From Peronospora farinosa (Eukaryota; Oomycota; Peronosporomycetes; Peronosporales; Peronosporaceae), in contig CANTFK010000287.1 of assembly GCA_947646735.1 (NCBI GenBank), positions 62,001 to 126,000 on the forward strand: a stretch of DNA of 64,000 nucleotides. Reading direction: 5' to 3'. Numbering within the stretch: the first letter of the stretch is position 1; every line of letters begins with the position of its first letter. The notes beneath the pieces were generated by a model. It ran no database searches. It had not been told where the DNA came from and was given only the letters and a program-made list of their open reading frames with translations. Of the stretch, positions 10,457 to 22,216 are shown piece after piece. Position numbers and translations under genes: made by a program.

Positions 10457-12936
10457 TTAATCGCTGTCGCTATCCAGTAAGCAGATAATATCCATGTCGT
10501 TTGGCTTTGCTCTGAGTTTTGAAGGTGGTCGTGCTTCACGTCGTTGTCGCTGGGGGTCGAACGGGTTATCGACATTGTGATTCCGAGACAATGAAGCCAT
10601 TGAGTTTGCCAGATTTGATTCTGCTTGGTTGAGCAATTCTTGAAGAGGTAACACTGTCAGCGGTGTTGATGCAACTGTAGACGTCGGTGGGGGCATACTG
10701 TTCACAATGGTACTCGCAGGCACCGAATACATCCACGAAGACGAAGTACTTGCAGTGCTAGCCGACGTGCCATTTGAAGGAAACAGATTTTCATCCAACG
10801 GAAATGGAAAGTATTCGCCACAATTGCCATCGCTCCCACCGCTTGTTGTGCTCGTCGATGCAGGCATCACCGGGGTATCCCATACGTCGCTACCCACCGT
10901 TAATATATCAATATCGTCATCAAGCAGGATGGGAGTAGTAGACACAGCAGTGACACTTGGCGTGTTTCGTCTTGCTGTGTCCTCTTCAACCTCATCATCA
11001 CTGGATAATAAATCAATCTCCACTGGTGCTGTTGAACTAAACCCAGCTGCTCCATTCAACGCGTCAGTGGGTGCCGCAGGTGCTCCACCAGAAATTGAGG
11101 TGACATCTGCTGGCAATGTACTAACTTCTGCTCGCTCCGCTTTGACTTTCTTGGCTGGAGGCTCTGACACTGATTCTTTTTCTAGCCTCCGTTTCCATGA
11201 TCCATCGGGAAAGATTTCGACTTCCTCTAGTTCATCTTCACCTTCTACTTCAGTAAGAAGCTTCTTTAAATAAGGATCAATACGTAAATCTGCAGCCTTG
11301 ATAAACTGAATAGGTCAAAATAGACAATACACACGAGAAAAACTTTAGTCATCGATCAGACAATCGGCAATACAAAAAATGGATGCTTGCTTACTTGATG
11401 GCACACTGTGCACCGCCACGCCTTCGACCGTGCTTTCTTGCTGAACAGCAAAAATGTTCTAAGATCAAAACACTGCAAATGTTTGCAGTGCAGGCCTCGG
11501 GCCGGCAGGTTAATCACACATAGACCCAATGGACAGCGAACCGACAGCATCGTAACGGTGGCAACAACATCGTCTTCATCTTCACTGCCAAATGACTTGA
11601 TGACTTCTTGCTTTGCAATATCGTACGTCAGATGCTTCGATGCCTCTTTCACCTCATTCACGAGATCATTGATGTTGCACACCTCCACGATCTGTATCAT
11701 GAATCCAAACACAGACGGGTTCTCGACACTTCGAATATCAACAACATTTCGGCCTGCGCGCGAGTACTGAAAGATGTTTGCTGGTAATTCTCGCAACACT
11801 TTGGAAGGATTCGCATGGCCAGGCGGAGCACGCTGCGTGATAGGCACACCGAAACCGTTCACGCTCAGCTGTGTAGATGCAGGCCAACAGTGTCCTGCAC
11901 CAAGATCTTCTTTCACGGCAAAGCATCGCAGTTGCAGCTCCAAGGATCCTGGTGTCATTGATCCAGGTTGCGGGTCCCGCTTAACATACATATTGTTGAG
12001 GTCGTTGTCCGTGATGTAGTACTCAAGCCGAAAAGAGCTCGCAGACTTGGCAAAGCGCACAAAGTTTGGATCAACCACAGTCTTTTGCACCTTGTAGAAC
12101 GGATCGTACGTCTTTGATCGACACATTTCACAGTACCACTCGCCACTCAACTGTATCAGGCACACAACAACAACACATAACACAACATGGTCGTTGTCAG
12201 CTCACGTATCAACACTTCTCAATCTCCATCCCCCAACAAGCAGGTCCACCCACCGTTACCAACTGGTGACACTTGGCATGTACAGCCAAGCCACAATCCA
12301 CACACTTGATCACTTTCCCGGCTACTCCTTGCATTGTGCAGAAACATCTTGCACCGTCCAGTGCTGCGGCTTTTGTAGGATGATACAGATCGACGCCACT
12401 AGTGAGTGCAATGACCCCCGTACCAGCTGGAACTCCATTCACAGCTCCATATGTCACTGGTACATGAGGTGGTGCAATACGTCCATACACAGGGACAGGA
12501 ATAGAGCGAGTTGGTGGTGTCGTTGGTGCGTAACAAGCCGCTACCTGTGGCGAACAATAGCTTACTGGCACGACCTGAGGTACAGGTGTATAACTTGTTC
12601 TTCCCCTTGTCTGGATCTCAATACTTCTCATACCAGACGACAGTCTCTCGGCGTAGAAAGGAGCCGATGTCGTACCTCGAGCTTTATCTGCAAAGTGCTA
12701 AAGCACGACAAGAAGAACATCGACACGTAACAAATGAGCTCTTACGAGTCAAAAGAGAGCTAGAAACAAGTAAAACGGACCTCCATCTCACTGGCAATAC
12801 GGTCGACAAGCTCGGATTTGCGCCCCGAACGGGCCAAATTAAGGTCCATTAGAATATTACGCAGCTCTGGCATTCGGAGCATATTGAGACGCGTACGGAG
12901 GCCCCGCACTTGATGTTGGGTAATTGCATCAGTCAT
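10457..12936 (-). CDS. SIZ1/PIAS-type SUMO E3 ligase with SAP, PHD, PINIT and SP-RING domains
   Basis: Exons are 12936-12792, 12687-12260, 12150-11395 and 11305-10457, giving 725 residues. The SAP domain is near the N-terminus (RMPELRNILMDLNLARSGRK). The PHD finger spans the exon 2-3 join: CFCTMQGVAGKVIKCVDC, HAKCHQL, then LSGEWYCEMCRSKTYDP. A PINIT-like region follows, then the SP-RING (CPLGLCVINLPARGLHCKH, CFDLRTFLL, WRCTVCHQ). The tail is Ser/Thr/Asp-rich with three hydrophobic-acidic SUMO-interacting motif candidates: EIDLLSSDDE, ILLDDDIDIL and the extreme C-terminus IICLLDSDSD. PHD plus SP-RING is the plant SIZ1 arrangement; animal PIAS lacks the PHD. It should act in the nucleus, moving SUMO from Ubc9 to substrates. 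Confidence 0.92.
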
Positions 12937-13487
12937 GATTGTATACAATATTTCTTCTTGATTTGTTGGTGGTGAGATGGTGCAAATCTTGTCCCGACGG
13001 CCTTATGTGCGTAAGCCTAAAAGCTTCTTCTCGCGCGTCCTTCAGACTCGGCGCATTGTTGGCATCGTGCCAAGCAACGTCCTTTGACATTGATAGATAC
13101 CGTCTTTTAGTATTGTGATAGTGCCAAGTACTTACAATAAACAAGATGTCGCATCTGAAAATGAAATATGAAGTAGTTTTGTACCTTGTTTTGACATTTG
13201 CTCAGTTTGCGATGTACTAGGTCCTAACAAAGAAGAACAAGGCGATGAATTTTCTTCTAGAGGAGGAATTTGGGTGTTATAAGGGCTTGATTCAGGTATA
13301 TGAAGGTCTTTGTGTAATATACAGATGTAGCACTACCGTGTAGTGATTTTAGTGAGGGAAACACAGTCTTATAGCGATGAAAAGTGGCACTTTGGCAAGT
13401 TAGGAAAAATATACTAAGGACTTATGGGCAAATGTATTCCATTATGTCTCACGCAATGCAACGTATGGATAGAATGGCGCCAAAGGC
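12937..13487. other. Spacer between the SUMO ligase start and the Aurora kinase stop
   Basis: It holds the SUMO ligase upstream region and the Aurora 3' flank. I see no coding frame with protein-like composition and no recognisable element. Confidence 0.4.
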
Positions 13488-15721
13488 CTACAAACCACGT
13501 CTAGACGATCGTTGACGGATGGCAAGGGGAGCGAACCAGCGATGGGCCTTAATCTCCTGCAGTGAAAGACGCCTCTCCGGAAGTTTTTGCAGGATCTGTT
13601 TCATCATATCAAGTGTGAAAAATCTCACGATACAAACAGTAAACGCACGATTTTGTCACGTCAAGTACATACTCGTGTGATGAGATCCTTTGCTGCTAAC
13701 GACACCATAGGAGGCACGTGTAGCTGACCTTCGGTAATGAGCTCGATTGTCTCATTTTGCCCCTACAGTTGAGAGCGTTAGCGTAATGACAAAATATGAA
13801 CATCTCGTTCGACATCATAGCGTACCGGTGCTTCAAATGGAGGCTTGCCCACCAAGAGCTCGTACATAATAATTCCAACAGCCCAAATATCCACCGATTC
13901 GTCATATTTTTCGCCCTAGATCACCATGTTGAAAATTTCAAGTCAGATTAGCGATACGTGTAGTACTCAAGAGGTGATTTCTAACACACTCGAATCATCT
14001 CCGGCGACAAGTAGTCTAAGGTGCCGCACAAGGTATCACGTCGATTGCTAAAAACACAAAAGCGTATCATTCGATCAACGTTTGAGGAGACATCAAGGTG
14101 TAGCAAAACGTGATACACTTACGCCGCGGTCACGTTGGCGGATGACCAGCCAAAATCGGCAAGCTGGATTGTACCCTAAACGACAATATGCCACGCAAAG
14201 TCAGCAACAACAAACAAGGCAGGAAACCCCCACAGCCTCACATACTTCATCAGATAAAAGAAGATTTTCGGGCTTGATGTCGCGATGAATTACGTGCTGA
14301 TGATGGCACGACTCCAATGCGCTACAAATAAAAAAGCAACATCGAGTTGATTACAAGTGCAATCCATAACATCATCGCCTTTGCAATTCACATCGTACCT
14401 GACAAGCTGAGCGGTGTATAGCATGGCTTGACGTTCAGGAAATCTAGACAAAAAACAAATGGGAGCTTAGATCTACAGTAGCGAATTGGTGATAATGTAA
14501 GCAAACGTACCGCCGTCCGGGCATAGAGCGCATTTTCTTGAAGAGATCACCACCTCCTGCATACTTTAAAACCAGGTAGACTTGCATAAAGATTGCAAAT
14601 GAAAACAAGAAGTGTAAGTTCGACGAAGACAGCAAGAGGAGTAACCACACGACATGTCCCCACCTCGTGTAGCATCCTGAAACGTGGCATACAGCGGCAG
14701 AATATTTTCGTGCCGAATGCGCGAGTGAATTTCCACTTCCTTACGCAGCTGGTGGGCCACACCCGCAGCTTTAAGTTGATCCTTCACTAACACTTTTAGC
14801 GCCACAACCATAAGCGAGGTTTTCTCACGCGCAAGGTACACTTGACCAAACTTTCCAGTTCCCAGTTCGCGGCCAATCTCGAAATCGTCCAAGCTCCAGG
14901 CTTTTGGCTCCTGACTATGTTGTTCCAGCACTCGTTGCTCTTGTTCCGGTTGGTCTTCGTAGTCCATCATTTCAATCGAAGCGGAGGGTGAAGTTGCATG
15001 TTCTACAAGACGCTGCTGTGGCGGTGGAGTTGGTGCACGCTGCTGCGTCCTAGTAGCAGCGTATCGAGGATGCGATCCCAAATTGGTCTGCAATCTGTTA
15101 GATGCACCTGTACCAGCATATGAAGACTGATGAGACACTGGTCTTGCTGCTGAAGTAGACGTAGCTGACTGGACTCTGTTTGTGCTGCTGCCGTATGTCG
15201 ATTTCGTTGGTGCAGACGGAATTCTCGAAGCTTGGTGTCTACCAGTAGCACTACTGGCCGTCGGTCGAGCGTATGATGGTATTGACCCAGGTGCCGATCG
15301 AGGTGCCAATCGTGGCGCCTTTCGATGTGCCAGTGAAGAAGCCGTTGGCGCCATCAATCGGCCTGCAGAACATCCAAAGCGTGTTAGTAGTTTAAGTCTC
15401 TCTATACCTAAAAAGATGCTCCTAACGATGCTACAACGCACTGGTAGCAGGTGATCGATAGGTGGTTCCAGTAGTACATTCACGTAGTGCTTGTCGGTCC
15501 TGTCCGTACGTGGACGACGATGTGGAAGGCGCAGGTGATGGACGATGGAACCGTCCAGACGTGGCCGATGCGTCCTTCATATCAATATCTACAGACCCTG
15601 ATGAATCTTCAACTCGATTGAAATTAGGACGTCGATTCTCGTCAGATTTCAAGCGAAAGGAGTTCGCACCGATCACGGGCGTACCAAAGCGTGAGTCCAC
15701 GGCACTAGGCCGACTGTACAT
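13488..15721 (-). CDS. Aurora-family mitotic kinase, ten exons
   Basis: Exons are 15721-15442, 15362-14664, 14580-14511, 14443-14399, 14321-14246, 14175-14123, 14047-13990, 13915-13826, 13762-13673 and 13595-13488; all joins keep frame and give 522 residues. Residues 1 to about 245 are Ser/Pro/Arg-rich and disordered. The kinase domain starts [18 protein letters not shown], has [23 protein letters not shown], then ADFGWSS. DFGW and the activation loop [17 protein letters not shown] are hallmarks of Aurora kinases; the Thr in RRDT is the usual autophosphorylated residue. It ends [17 protein letters not shown]. The family controls spindle assembly and chromosome segregation. An earlier in-frame ATG upstream of 15721 cannot be excluded as the start. 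Confidence 0.93.
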
Positions 15722-16163
15722 TTTGTGCGTCTTTCGATTGTTGTCAATTCGCGAAAGAAAACGTGATATTTGTGATCGATTTTGACAATTAAGAACCCGA
15801 ATTTTTGCATTACAGCGTGCAATCATTTCATGACGAAATTCTAGAGCCAAGTTAGGAGACGGTACACTGTACCATCTTAGCAGCCGATGACGTCGCGTGT
15901 CGACAGAAAAAAGACAGCTGCGTCTTGTTCTCCTGTATCGAATGGTATTAATAGATACCTACGAGCTTTTTCGTATTTACCTTAAATGGCTAAAATAGCG
16001 TTATATAGCGCTATAATCCATTGATTAGAGTCTTCCGACATCATTTGACACGCATAAAAAAGAGTGAAGACGACGAGTGGTTCGTTCTCTTCATTGCCAC
16101 TCGTTGCGTTGAGAGACAAAGGAAACGGACGTTCAGTGACCTGCACTTGATCGTCCTCTTCGT
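15722..16163. other. Divergent promoter region of the Aurora kinase and the DUF1772-like gene
   Basis: The two genes are transcribed away from each other across about 440 bp. An Inr-like TCATTGCCACT lies at 16091-16101, 63 bp before the plus-strand ATG. I see nothing else that I can support. Confidence 0.35.
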
Positions 16164-16685
16164 ATGTGCGCAGACGCAGAGGCGTTGGTTCAACTGGCAG
16201 CCACGGGGTTGGCTGGTATCTTTGCCGGAGCATCCATTTACATTAGTGTGGCTCAGCATCCAGCGCTTATGGAGACGGACGCATTAATCTTCCAAGCCCC
16301 TTTCTTTCGTCGCATGTATTTCTATGCGGCACGCATGCAGGGTCCCATGGCAGTAGGCAGTGGATTCAGTGCACTGCTTGTATCGCTGCTGCAGAAGCAA
16401 CGAGGACCACACGCTGGGATGCCGAAGCTCTGGCTCACAAGTGGCTGTCTTATCGGAGGCATCGTACCCTTTACTGCACTGAAGATGCTAGGGCTTAACT
16501 ATAAACTTGTGGACTCGAAACGATGTGTGAATCGTGGTCAGTCGTGGATGCAGGAGATGCTACGGAGATGGGGTAAACTGCATGCGGTACGCGCTGGTGC
16601 GAGTGCACTGGCGTTTTCGGGAATGCTGGTGGCAATGGCGTGTGGAGGAGATAGAACACCAGCATCAGCTTTTAAAATTGTATAG
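16164..16685 (+). CDS. Small four-helix membrane protein, DUF1772 (anthrone oxygenase-like) family
   Basis: The 173 residues start MCADAEALVQL. The first hydrophobic helix carries GLAGIFAGASIYISV followed by AQHPALM, the pattern of the DUF1772 family, where a G-rich first helix is followed by a His-Pro. Further hydrophobic segments are near GSGFSALLVSLL, LTSGCLIGGIVPFTALKML and ALAFSGMLVAMACG. Some fungal members are anthrone oxygenases in polyketide pathways, but most are uncharacterised, and no polyketide genes are nearby, so the family name says little about its job. It is a single exon with no break. Confidence 0.7.
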   Translation: MCADAEALVQLAATGLAGIFAGASIYISVAQHPALMETDALIFQAPFFRRMYFYAARMQGPMAVGSGFSALLVSLLQKQRGPHAGMPKLWLTSGCLIGGIVPFTALKMLGLNYKLVDSKRCVNRGQSWMQEMLRRWGKLHAVRAGASALAFSGMLVAMACGGDRTPASAFKIV

Positions 16686-17091
16686 AAGAAGAGGCAGAAG
16701 GAGGGTGGGTTAAGAACTGACTGGGAGACGACAATCGGCAGAAGATAGACATTTATCTCTTTTGGCCGAGAGAGGCGTCGATTACCTGGCATGGACATAA
16801 TTAATCGATTACTATGGAGGCGCATGGATTTGTTTATGGTAAAACAAGAGACTGCACGACATTCCTCTTCGCTTTGACAAGCATTCGTAGCATTTTCGAT
16901 TGGTGAAAAAGCATGGAGCTGCGTCGCAGAGTGGACTTCAACTGGGAAAGGACAATTGGGGTCGCTAATAAAACAAGAGCTACACCTTCATTCTTTAACA
17001 ACTCAGGACCATAACAAAGAGCTGCGAAACAAGTGGCACTTGAGCTTTTTTGAGCTCTCAGCTTCAAGCAACAAGATATACTGCTTTGTTC

Positions 17092-18373
17092 ATGGTAAGT
17101 CATTGACAATGAGTCAACTGAATTGCTTCCGGGTCAGAATGGTCTTTGTTGACTCTTGTTATCTTGCTGACTTTTCTCGGCTGTGTTGTTCACTCAGTGG
17201 GTTGTCGAAGAGCTCTGGTACTTACGACGACTCTTTGTTAAGAACGTCCGTCGTCTGCTGCACTTGCTGTCGACAACTGCCCGTAAAGCACGCGCTGAGA
17301 TCGCAGCTTTACTGCACAAGTACTACAGCCTCCTGTTTGAGGACACACCCGTCAGAGTATACAAGGCCGTTGTCGACTTCAACAGGTGGCTCACGGAAGT
17401 GCTTGGGGATACACACTCAAAAAACATTGACTGGGGCCCGTCGTATGGTGGGCATTCCTGGCTTGCTCTGGAAGAGCAGCCACGTCACAGTCGAACACGT
17501 CAGTGGACTCTCGCTTTCGATAATGCCTCAACTGTTCAGCTGCTTCAGACAGCCTGTGAATACTACATGGTCCGTTGTGACCGCCTCGAAACAACAAACG
17601 CAAGTCTTGAGACGCAACAAGCTGAATTGAAGGTCCGACTGAAGGAAGCACTCACTCGTGCATTTGAAGCACAACAAGCCCTGCAACCGAAATCGAGTGA
17701 TGAGCACCCCTTAAGTCTGAACCAGCAAAGAACAAGTGCGCTGAGCACCCTGGACACAATCAGTAAGACTCTACAGAAAAACACTGAAGAAACATCAGTG
17801 GGCGAATCGAATCCGGCGAGTGACTTGGATAGCGAGGTCGAAGACGCTTTAGCTGACTACGAAGACATCGAGTTGGAAGTAGCAACATTTGACAACCAAG
17901 ACGAACTTCTGCCCTCGCTGCCGAGTGACGACATACATGAAGAACAAGAGATCTTTGAGCTGTCGATGGGGCAGCTGGAGCTGGATCCTGTGACTTCTTC
18001 CGTTGTCATGTGTGACCCAATCCATATCTCCTCTGATTCGGACTACGAGCAGCTCACCAAGTTGCGCTCAGATGAAGCAAACAGCGGTAGTTGGTACCGC
18101 CATGCACTGCGCATACTAAAGGAAGCACGCAAACTACGCTCGAAAACCCGTGCTACAATTGGACAACCGTCCGCAACCAAGCTTACAGCGAGTGCGGTTT
18201 GCAAAGAAGCCGAAGCTCAAGAATTTACGCAACTCGTTTTCACTGGCAGCGACGATGAGGATTCGGCGTGGTATCGCAAAGCACTGCAACATCTCAAGAA
18301 AGAGCGCAAGCACCGCCTGAGCCTCCGCGATCGAGCTGAATCGTTCAGTTCCACCATTTCTCTTGTCGACTAG
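17092..18373 (+). CDS. Unrecognised coiled-coil acidic protein with a duplicated WYR motif; start codon probably alone in exon 1
   Basis: The long frame 17198-18373 has no usable ATG near its start but begins right after a good acceptor (TTCACTCAG). Upstream, ATG at 17092-17094 is followed directly by the donor GTAAGT; joining them keeps frame (MWVVEELWYLRRLF) and gives 392 residues. This start is inferred. The N-terminal third is basic and amphipathic, followed by a coiled coil (LETTNASLETQQAEL) and a strongly acidic middle. Two copies of one motif lie in the last quarter: GSWYRHALRILKEARKLRSK and DSAWYRKALQHLKKERKHRL, each preceded by an acidic Ser/Asp run. I recognise no family. Function unknown. 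Confidence 0.6.
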
Positions 18374-18824
18374 CTGTGACGTAGAGCAATACGACGATCT
18401 AAGAGCTGGTTCGATCCCTATCGATTTCCTAGCCGTGTATGTAATAACCTTCCACGCCCATGGCTATCACCAAAATATGCCCTAGTAATGAGGACATCTA
18501 AATCAACAACTTCTTGTCGCTCCAAAGCACCATGAAGTCTTTAAGCTCTACAACTAATTCTAAACCAAGAAGCCTTGAGTCAGGCTTACCACTGTCATGT
18601 CCATGGAAACGCTACTCGCGATCTTTCACGAGCATTCGTAACATATTCGAGCTGTTCTTGTCCCCATATATCGGTGCTCTATAGTCTTACAATACGGCAA
18701 ACTAAAAGCACACAGAACTCAAAACGAGACTGCGGCTTGAGTATTTAATGCTGGCTGTTGGTGTTCTGCTACGTATTGCGAGGTGTCTCCTTCACGCCGT
18801 CCTTACAGAAGACAAGAAGGGAGT
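18374..18824. other. Spacer between two convergent genes
   Basis: This is the 3' flank of the coiled-coil gene and of the haem lyase gene. I see no coding frame and no structured repeat. Confidence 0.4.
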
Positions 18825-19737
18825 CTAGTTAGTTTTGGGAGTGACTTTCGAGTGACCACTTTGCTCGTTCGTCGTGTCTTGATGCTTCTGAGCAGCAGCA
18901 GCACCACCACTGCCAAACACAGCACCACCAAAAGGCAAGAGCGGCACCACTTTATCACGGAACTGCCACCGCACGCGGTCCACAAGTCCCTCCACCGAAT
19001 CCAGGGCTGGTCTCACGTCAAGATAAACACTCAAGGGACGACCAGGTTCAGGTTGGCCTGAGTAGAAATCAATCACATAACGCACCTCTTTGCCGTCTCG
19101 ATCCACGATCCAATCATGTCGATCAAATGGCAGCACGGACCAGCCCAAGGTGTTCATAATCTTGGCCTTGGGACTATACTCGGTCGGTTTGCCCATAAAC
19201 TTTTTCAGCTTTACGGGCTCTTTTGCTCTACAATTCAACAAAAACAATTTGTCAAGTATAAATTTCACCAATACTTTCAGCAAATACCGGTAACCATTTA
19301 ACTTACGGATGAAAACTCTCCCATTTCAGTACTTCTTGCCAACTCTGTTCATTCACGGTATTATGAATGGCTACAATGGTCTTCATCTGCTCTGCATGTG
19401 GCGCCCAGCCCTTGCGCTTCATGGCCTTGAAATACATTTCTTCACTTGGATACTCCCACTTTTTCTCATTGGATCCTGATTGGTGTTCGGGTGTCAAATC
19501 TCCTTTAGGAATCGAAGATACAGCACGAGCTTGTGATAGCTGCACGACTGAGGAGTCTGAGACTGGACTAGTCACACGCATCATCTCGGCATTAAGACCC
19601 GAGTTTACTCCATTGATTGGACATGTAGCGTCGCTGCTATTCTTGCTTGTGCTGTGATCGACGGGACATCCCTTGGCTGGTGTCTTGTGCTTCGGATGCG
19701 GACAAGCTGCAGCCGCAGAATTCACGTCAGCCGTCAT
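18825..19737 (-). CDS. HCCS: Holocytochrome c synthase (cytochrome c haem lyase), two exons
   Basis: Exons 19737-19307 and 19227-18825 join over a 79-bp intron to give 277 residues. The N-terminus has a CPV-type haem-binding motif (GCPVDHS) and ACPHP. The catalytic region carries [18 protein letters not shown] and [18 protein letters not shown]; the His in IHN corresponds to the haem-ligand His of the family. After the intron come [32 protein letters not shown] and LDVRPALDS. The enzyme attaches haem to cytochrome c in the mitochondrial intermembrane space. The last 40 residues are Gly/Ala-rich and low complexity, longer than in the animal enzyme. Confidence 0.93.
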
Positions 19738-19935
19738 GACTAACCGCTGGATATAGAAGATAATAGCTGGATAAACAAGATAATAGCTGGATAATATGAT
19801 AATGGCTACACGAAATTAAAAGACGTGGTAATTTATAGTTTTGCTGTAGCTTTTTCGAATTTTCAGGTTTTGAAAGGAGAAATTACGATCGTGTACGAAT
19901 GTAGCCATGTTACTCGATTTTTCAGGTATATCTAT

Positions 19936-21516
19936 CTATTGCTTGTCTGTCTGTGTCTTATGCTTCTTGTTGCTGCGTTGTAGTTGTTCCTGGCGTTTTA
20001 CCTTGCGTGCTTGTACCTTATCATCAAAGCCACGCTCAGTCAGCTTCATCTTGGCGATACGTGAAGCGGTAGTCACGTCGTTGAGCAATTTGAGAACCTT
20101 TTTCTCGGGTGCCTCGTACTCGTAGTCATCCATTTTCTTGCCCACCTTGGCTTCGATGTTCTGTAGTAGCTCAATGTCATGCTGTGTCACCAGAGAGATA
20201 GCTTGACCGTTGCGTCCAGCACGAGCAGTACGACCCACTCGGTGAATGTAGTCATCGGCATCGCGTGGCAAGTCGAAGTTCATCACAATGTCGACCTCGG
20301 GGATGTCTAAACCACGACTCGCAACATCAGTGCTGATAAGGATGTGACTAAGACCACTCTTAAACTTGCCAAGAGCTGCAAGACGTCGGTTCTGTGACAT
20401 CATCGAGTGCAACGTCACACACTTGATGTCCAGTTCATTGCCAATTTCACCCACCAGCTCGCACATCTTGCATGTGGACACAAAAATCATCATGGACCTA
20501 AGTTGATGTTTTGATGATGATGTTGTGGCTTCCAGCAGCTTCTCCCAATCCTGATGAGCCTTTTTGCCCTTGTTGCCCTTCGACGACTTTTTACGACTTC
20601 CCTGCTCCTCTTCCTCATCTTCCTCATTCGGGTCCAACATCTTCATCAAATACATGAGGTAAGTCATCTTGACCTGCGCCGGGATGAATAAATAAAACTG
20701 CTTCAGAGTCGCCACTGTCTTGATACTGGGTGTCGCATCAAAGCGGAATGCGTCATCTGAAAGCGCCGTTTGCTCCAACCTGTCCAAGTTTGCAGTCATC
20801 GTAGCAGAAAACAACAGCGTCTGTCGCTTGGCCGGTAACTTGTCGAATATATAGCTCAAATCCTTGGCAAACGTCACGTCCAATAGTCTGTCAGCCTCAT
20901 CCAGCACCACGTACTTGACCAACGAGATATTCGGAGGCTCCACATGCATCAAGTGATCCCGAAATCGTCCAGGCGTAGCCACAATAATGTGCGGACGCTG
21001 CTGCAACTGCAGCGACTGCTTGAGCATGTCCACACCACCAACAATCACGGTGCAACGCACCGCCATAGAGCTACCAAAGGCATTGAACTGGTCTGCAATC
21101 TGAAAGGCCAGCTCCCGAGTAGGTGTCAATACGAGAGCATAAGGGCCGTACGGGTCTTTGCTCAGTGTGTGCAGGATCGGTAGTGCAAAGGCCGCCGTCT
21201 TACCACTACCAGTCTGAGCACATCCAATTACATCACGTCCAGCGAGAATAGGAGGAATACAATGAGCCTGTACAGGTGTAGGATGACGGATACCCATCAA
21301 TTCACAGCGCTTGACCAGCCATGGGTCTACGCCGAGGTTCAGGAACGAAATAAGCACGTTAAACGCCGAGTCGGCATTTTTTACCAATACTTTGTCGTTT
21401 ATAAACGTTTGCTTGACGATGGATTTTGCATCTGAATCCGAGTCAGATGACACCGCAGGCTTTACCTCTTCGCTGCTGGGTAGCCGACGACGACGCGTAC
21501 CAAAGAGGACGCTCAT
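19936..21516 (-). CDS. DEAD-box RNA helicase, DDX49/Dbp8 type
   Basis: A single exon of 526 residues. Motif I AQTGSGKT lies at about 100-107, PTRELA at about 132-137, DEAD at about 206-209, SAT at about 237-239, then STDVASRGLDIPEV and HRVGRTARAGR. The segment after motif VI reads LVTQHDIELLQNIE and EKKVLKLLNDV, which fits the DDX49/Dbp8 branch that works in small-subunit pre-rRNA processing in the nucleolus. Between the two RecA domains there is a charged insert of about 45 residues (DEEEEQGSRKKSSKGNKGKK), longer than I expect for this branch. The tail is Lys/Gln-rich (KVKRQEQLQRSNKKHKTQ). Confidence 0.88.
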   Translation of the reverse strand: MSVLFGTRRRRLPSSEEVKPAVSSDSDSDAKSIVKQTFINDKVLVKNADSAFNVLISFLNLGVDPWLVKRCELMGIRHPTPVQAHCIPPILAGRDVIGCAQTGSGKTAAFALPILHTLSKDPYGPYALVLTPTRELAFQIADQFNAFGSSMAVRCTVIVGGVDMLKQSLQLQQRPHIIVATPGRFRDHLMHVEPPNISLVKYVVLDEADRLLDVTFAKDLSYIFDKLPAKRQTLLFSATMTANLDRLEQTALSDDAFRFDATPSIKTVATLKQFYLFIPAQVKMTYLMYLMKMLDPNEEDEEEEQGSRKKSSKGNKGKKAHQDWEKLLEATTSSSKHQLRSMMIFVSTCKMCELVGEIGNELDIKCVTLHSMMSQNRRLAALGKFKSGLSHILISTDVASRGLDIPEVDIVMNFDLPRDADDYIHRVGRTARAGRNGQAISLVTQHDIELLQNIEAKVGKKMDDYEYEAPEKKVLKLLNDVTTASRIAKMKLTERGFDDKVQARKVKRQEQLQRSNKKHKTQTDKQ

Positions 21517-22216
21517 ACTTCGATGGTTTATGGCCAGTCAAACGACCTTGTTATTTTTAGGGTCATTATTTGTGAGAGCCTAAAATAATGTGACATGGAC
21601 TTTTTCCAAGTGTTGCGTGAAGGTAGAATAGATATCAAATTTGTTAAAAGATGATACGGTGTGGGAATGAATAAAAAGTGCCGAGTAATTTGATGATCAT
21701 TCCGTCGCATATTGCTCTACTAGTAATCTTTTTTTCTGGAGGAGATTAAACGATCTAAATTGTGTAAAACACGACCAATTACGCTATAGCATCGACGGAT
21801 TGCACGAAGCTATGTCTCAACAATACAAGCTAGCAGCTTATAAGCAGCACTCGAAACTCTCAGCATGGTTTCAGTAAACGTCCTCTATCTGTCATTGGCG
21901 ATAGCATAATTTACTTGGCGTGATAGCTTTGAGCTGATGCTGAACAAGCTTCAGCTCGCATGGAACCCCAGAGATTCAGGTACGGTCATCCTCTTGCCAG
22001 CAACCTCGTTGAGTATCTCCTAAGTCCACCGGTGGATTTTTTAACGCCCAATTACTTGCCAGGCGCATTGTTCTCAGCTGGAGCGGGCAACTTTCCCCTT
22101 ATTGTCACTTGCCACTCTATCCGTTGCCCGTCGTTTTCCTGATAATACACCATTAGTGGAAAGCTTACATGTCAAAGCCGGCAGTACTATTTTCATCTTG
22201 CACTTCTTAAACGCTT
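21517..22216. other. Spacer upstream of the helicase
   Basis: About 700 bp. It holds the helicase promoter and the 3' flank of the membrane-protein gene. I see no coding frame I can support. Confidence 0.4.

Noticed and set aside
10707..11273. Plus-strand frame of 188 codons, Ser/Val-rich
   Set aside because: It is the mirror of the Ser/Asp/Thr-rich tail of the SUMO ligase on the minus strand, whose exon structure is complete.
18405..18425. GGTTCGATCC, like a tRNA T-loop
   Set aside because: No acceptor stem, D arm or anticodon arm can be drawn around it.
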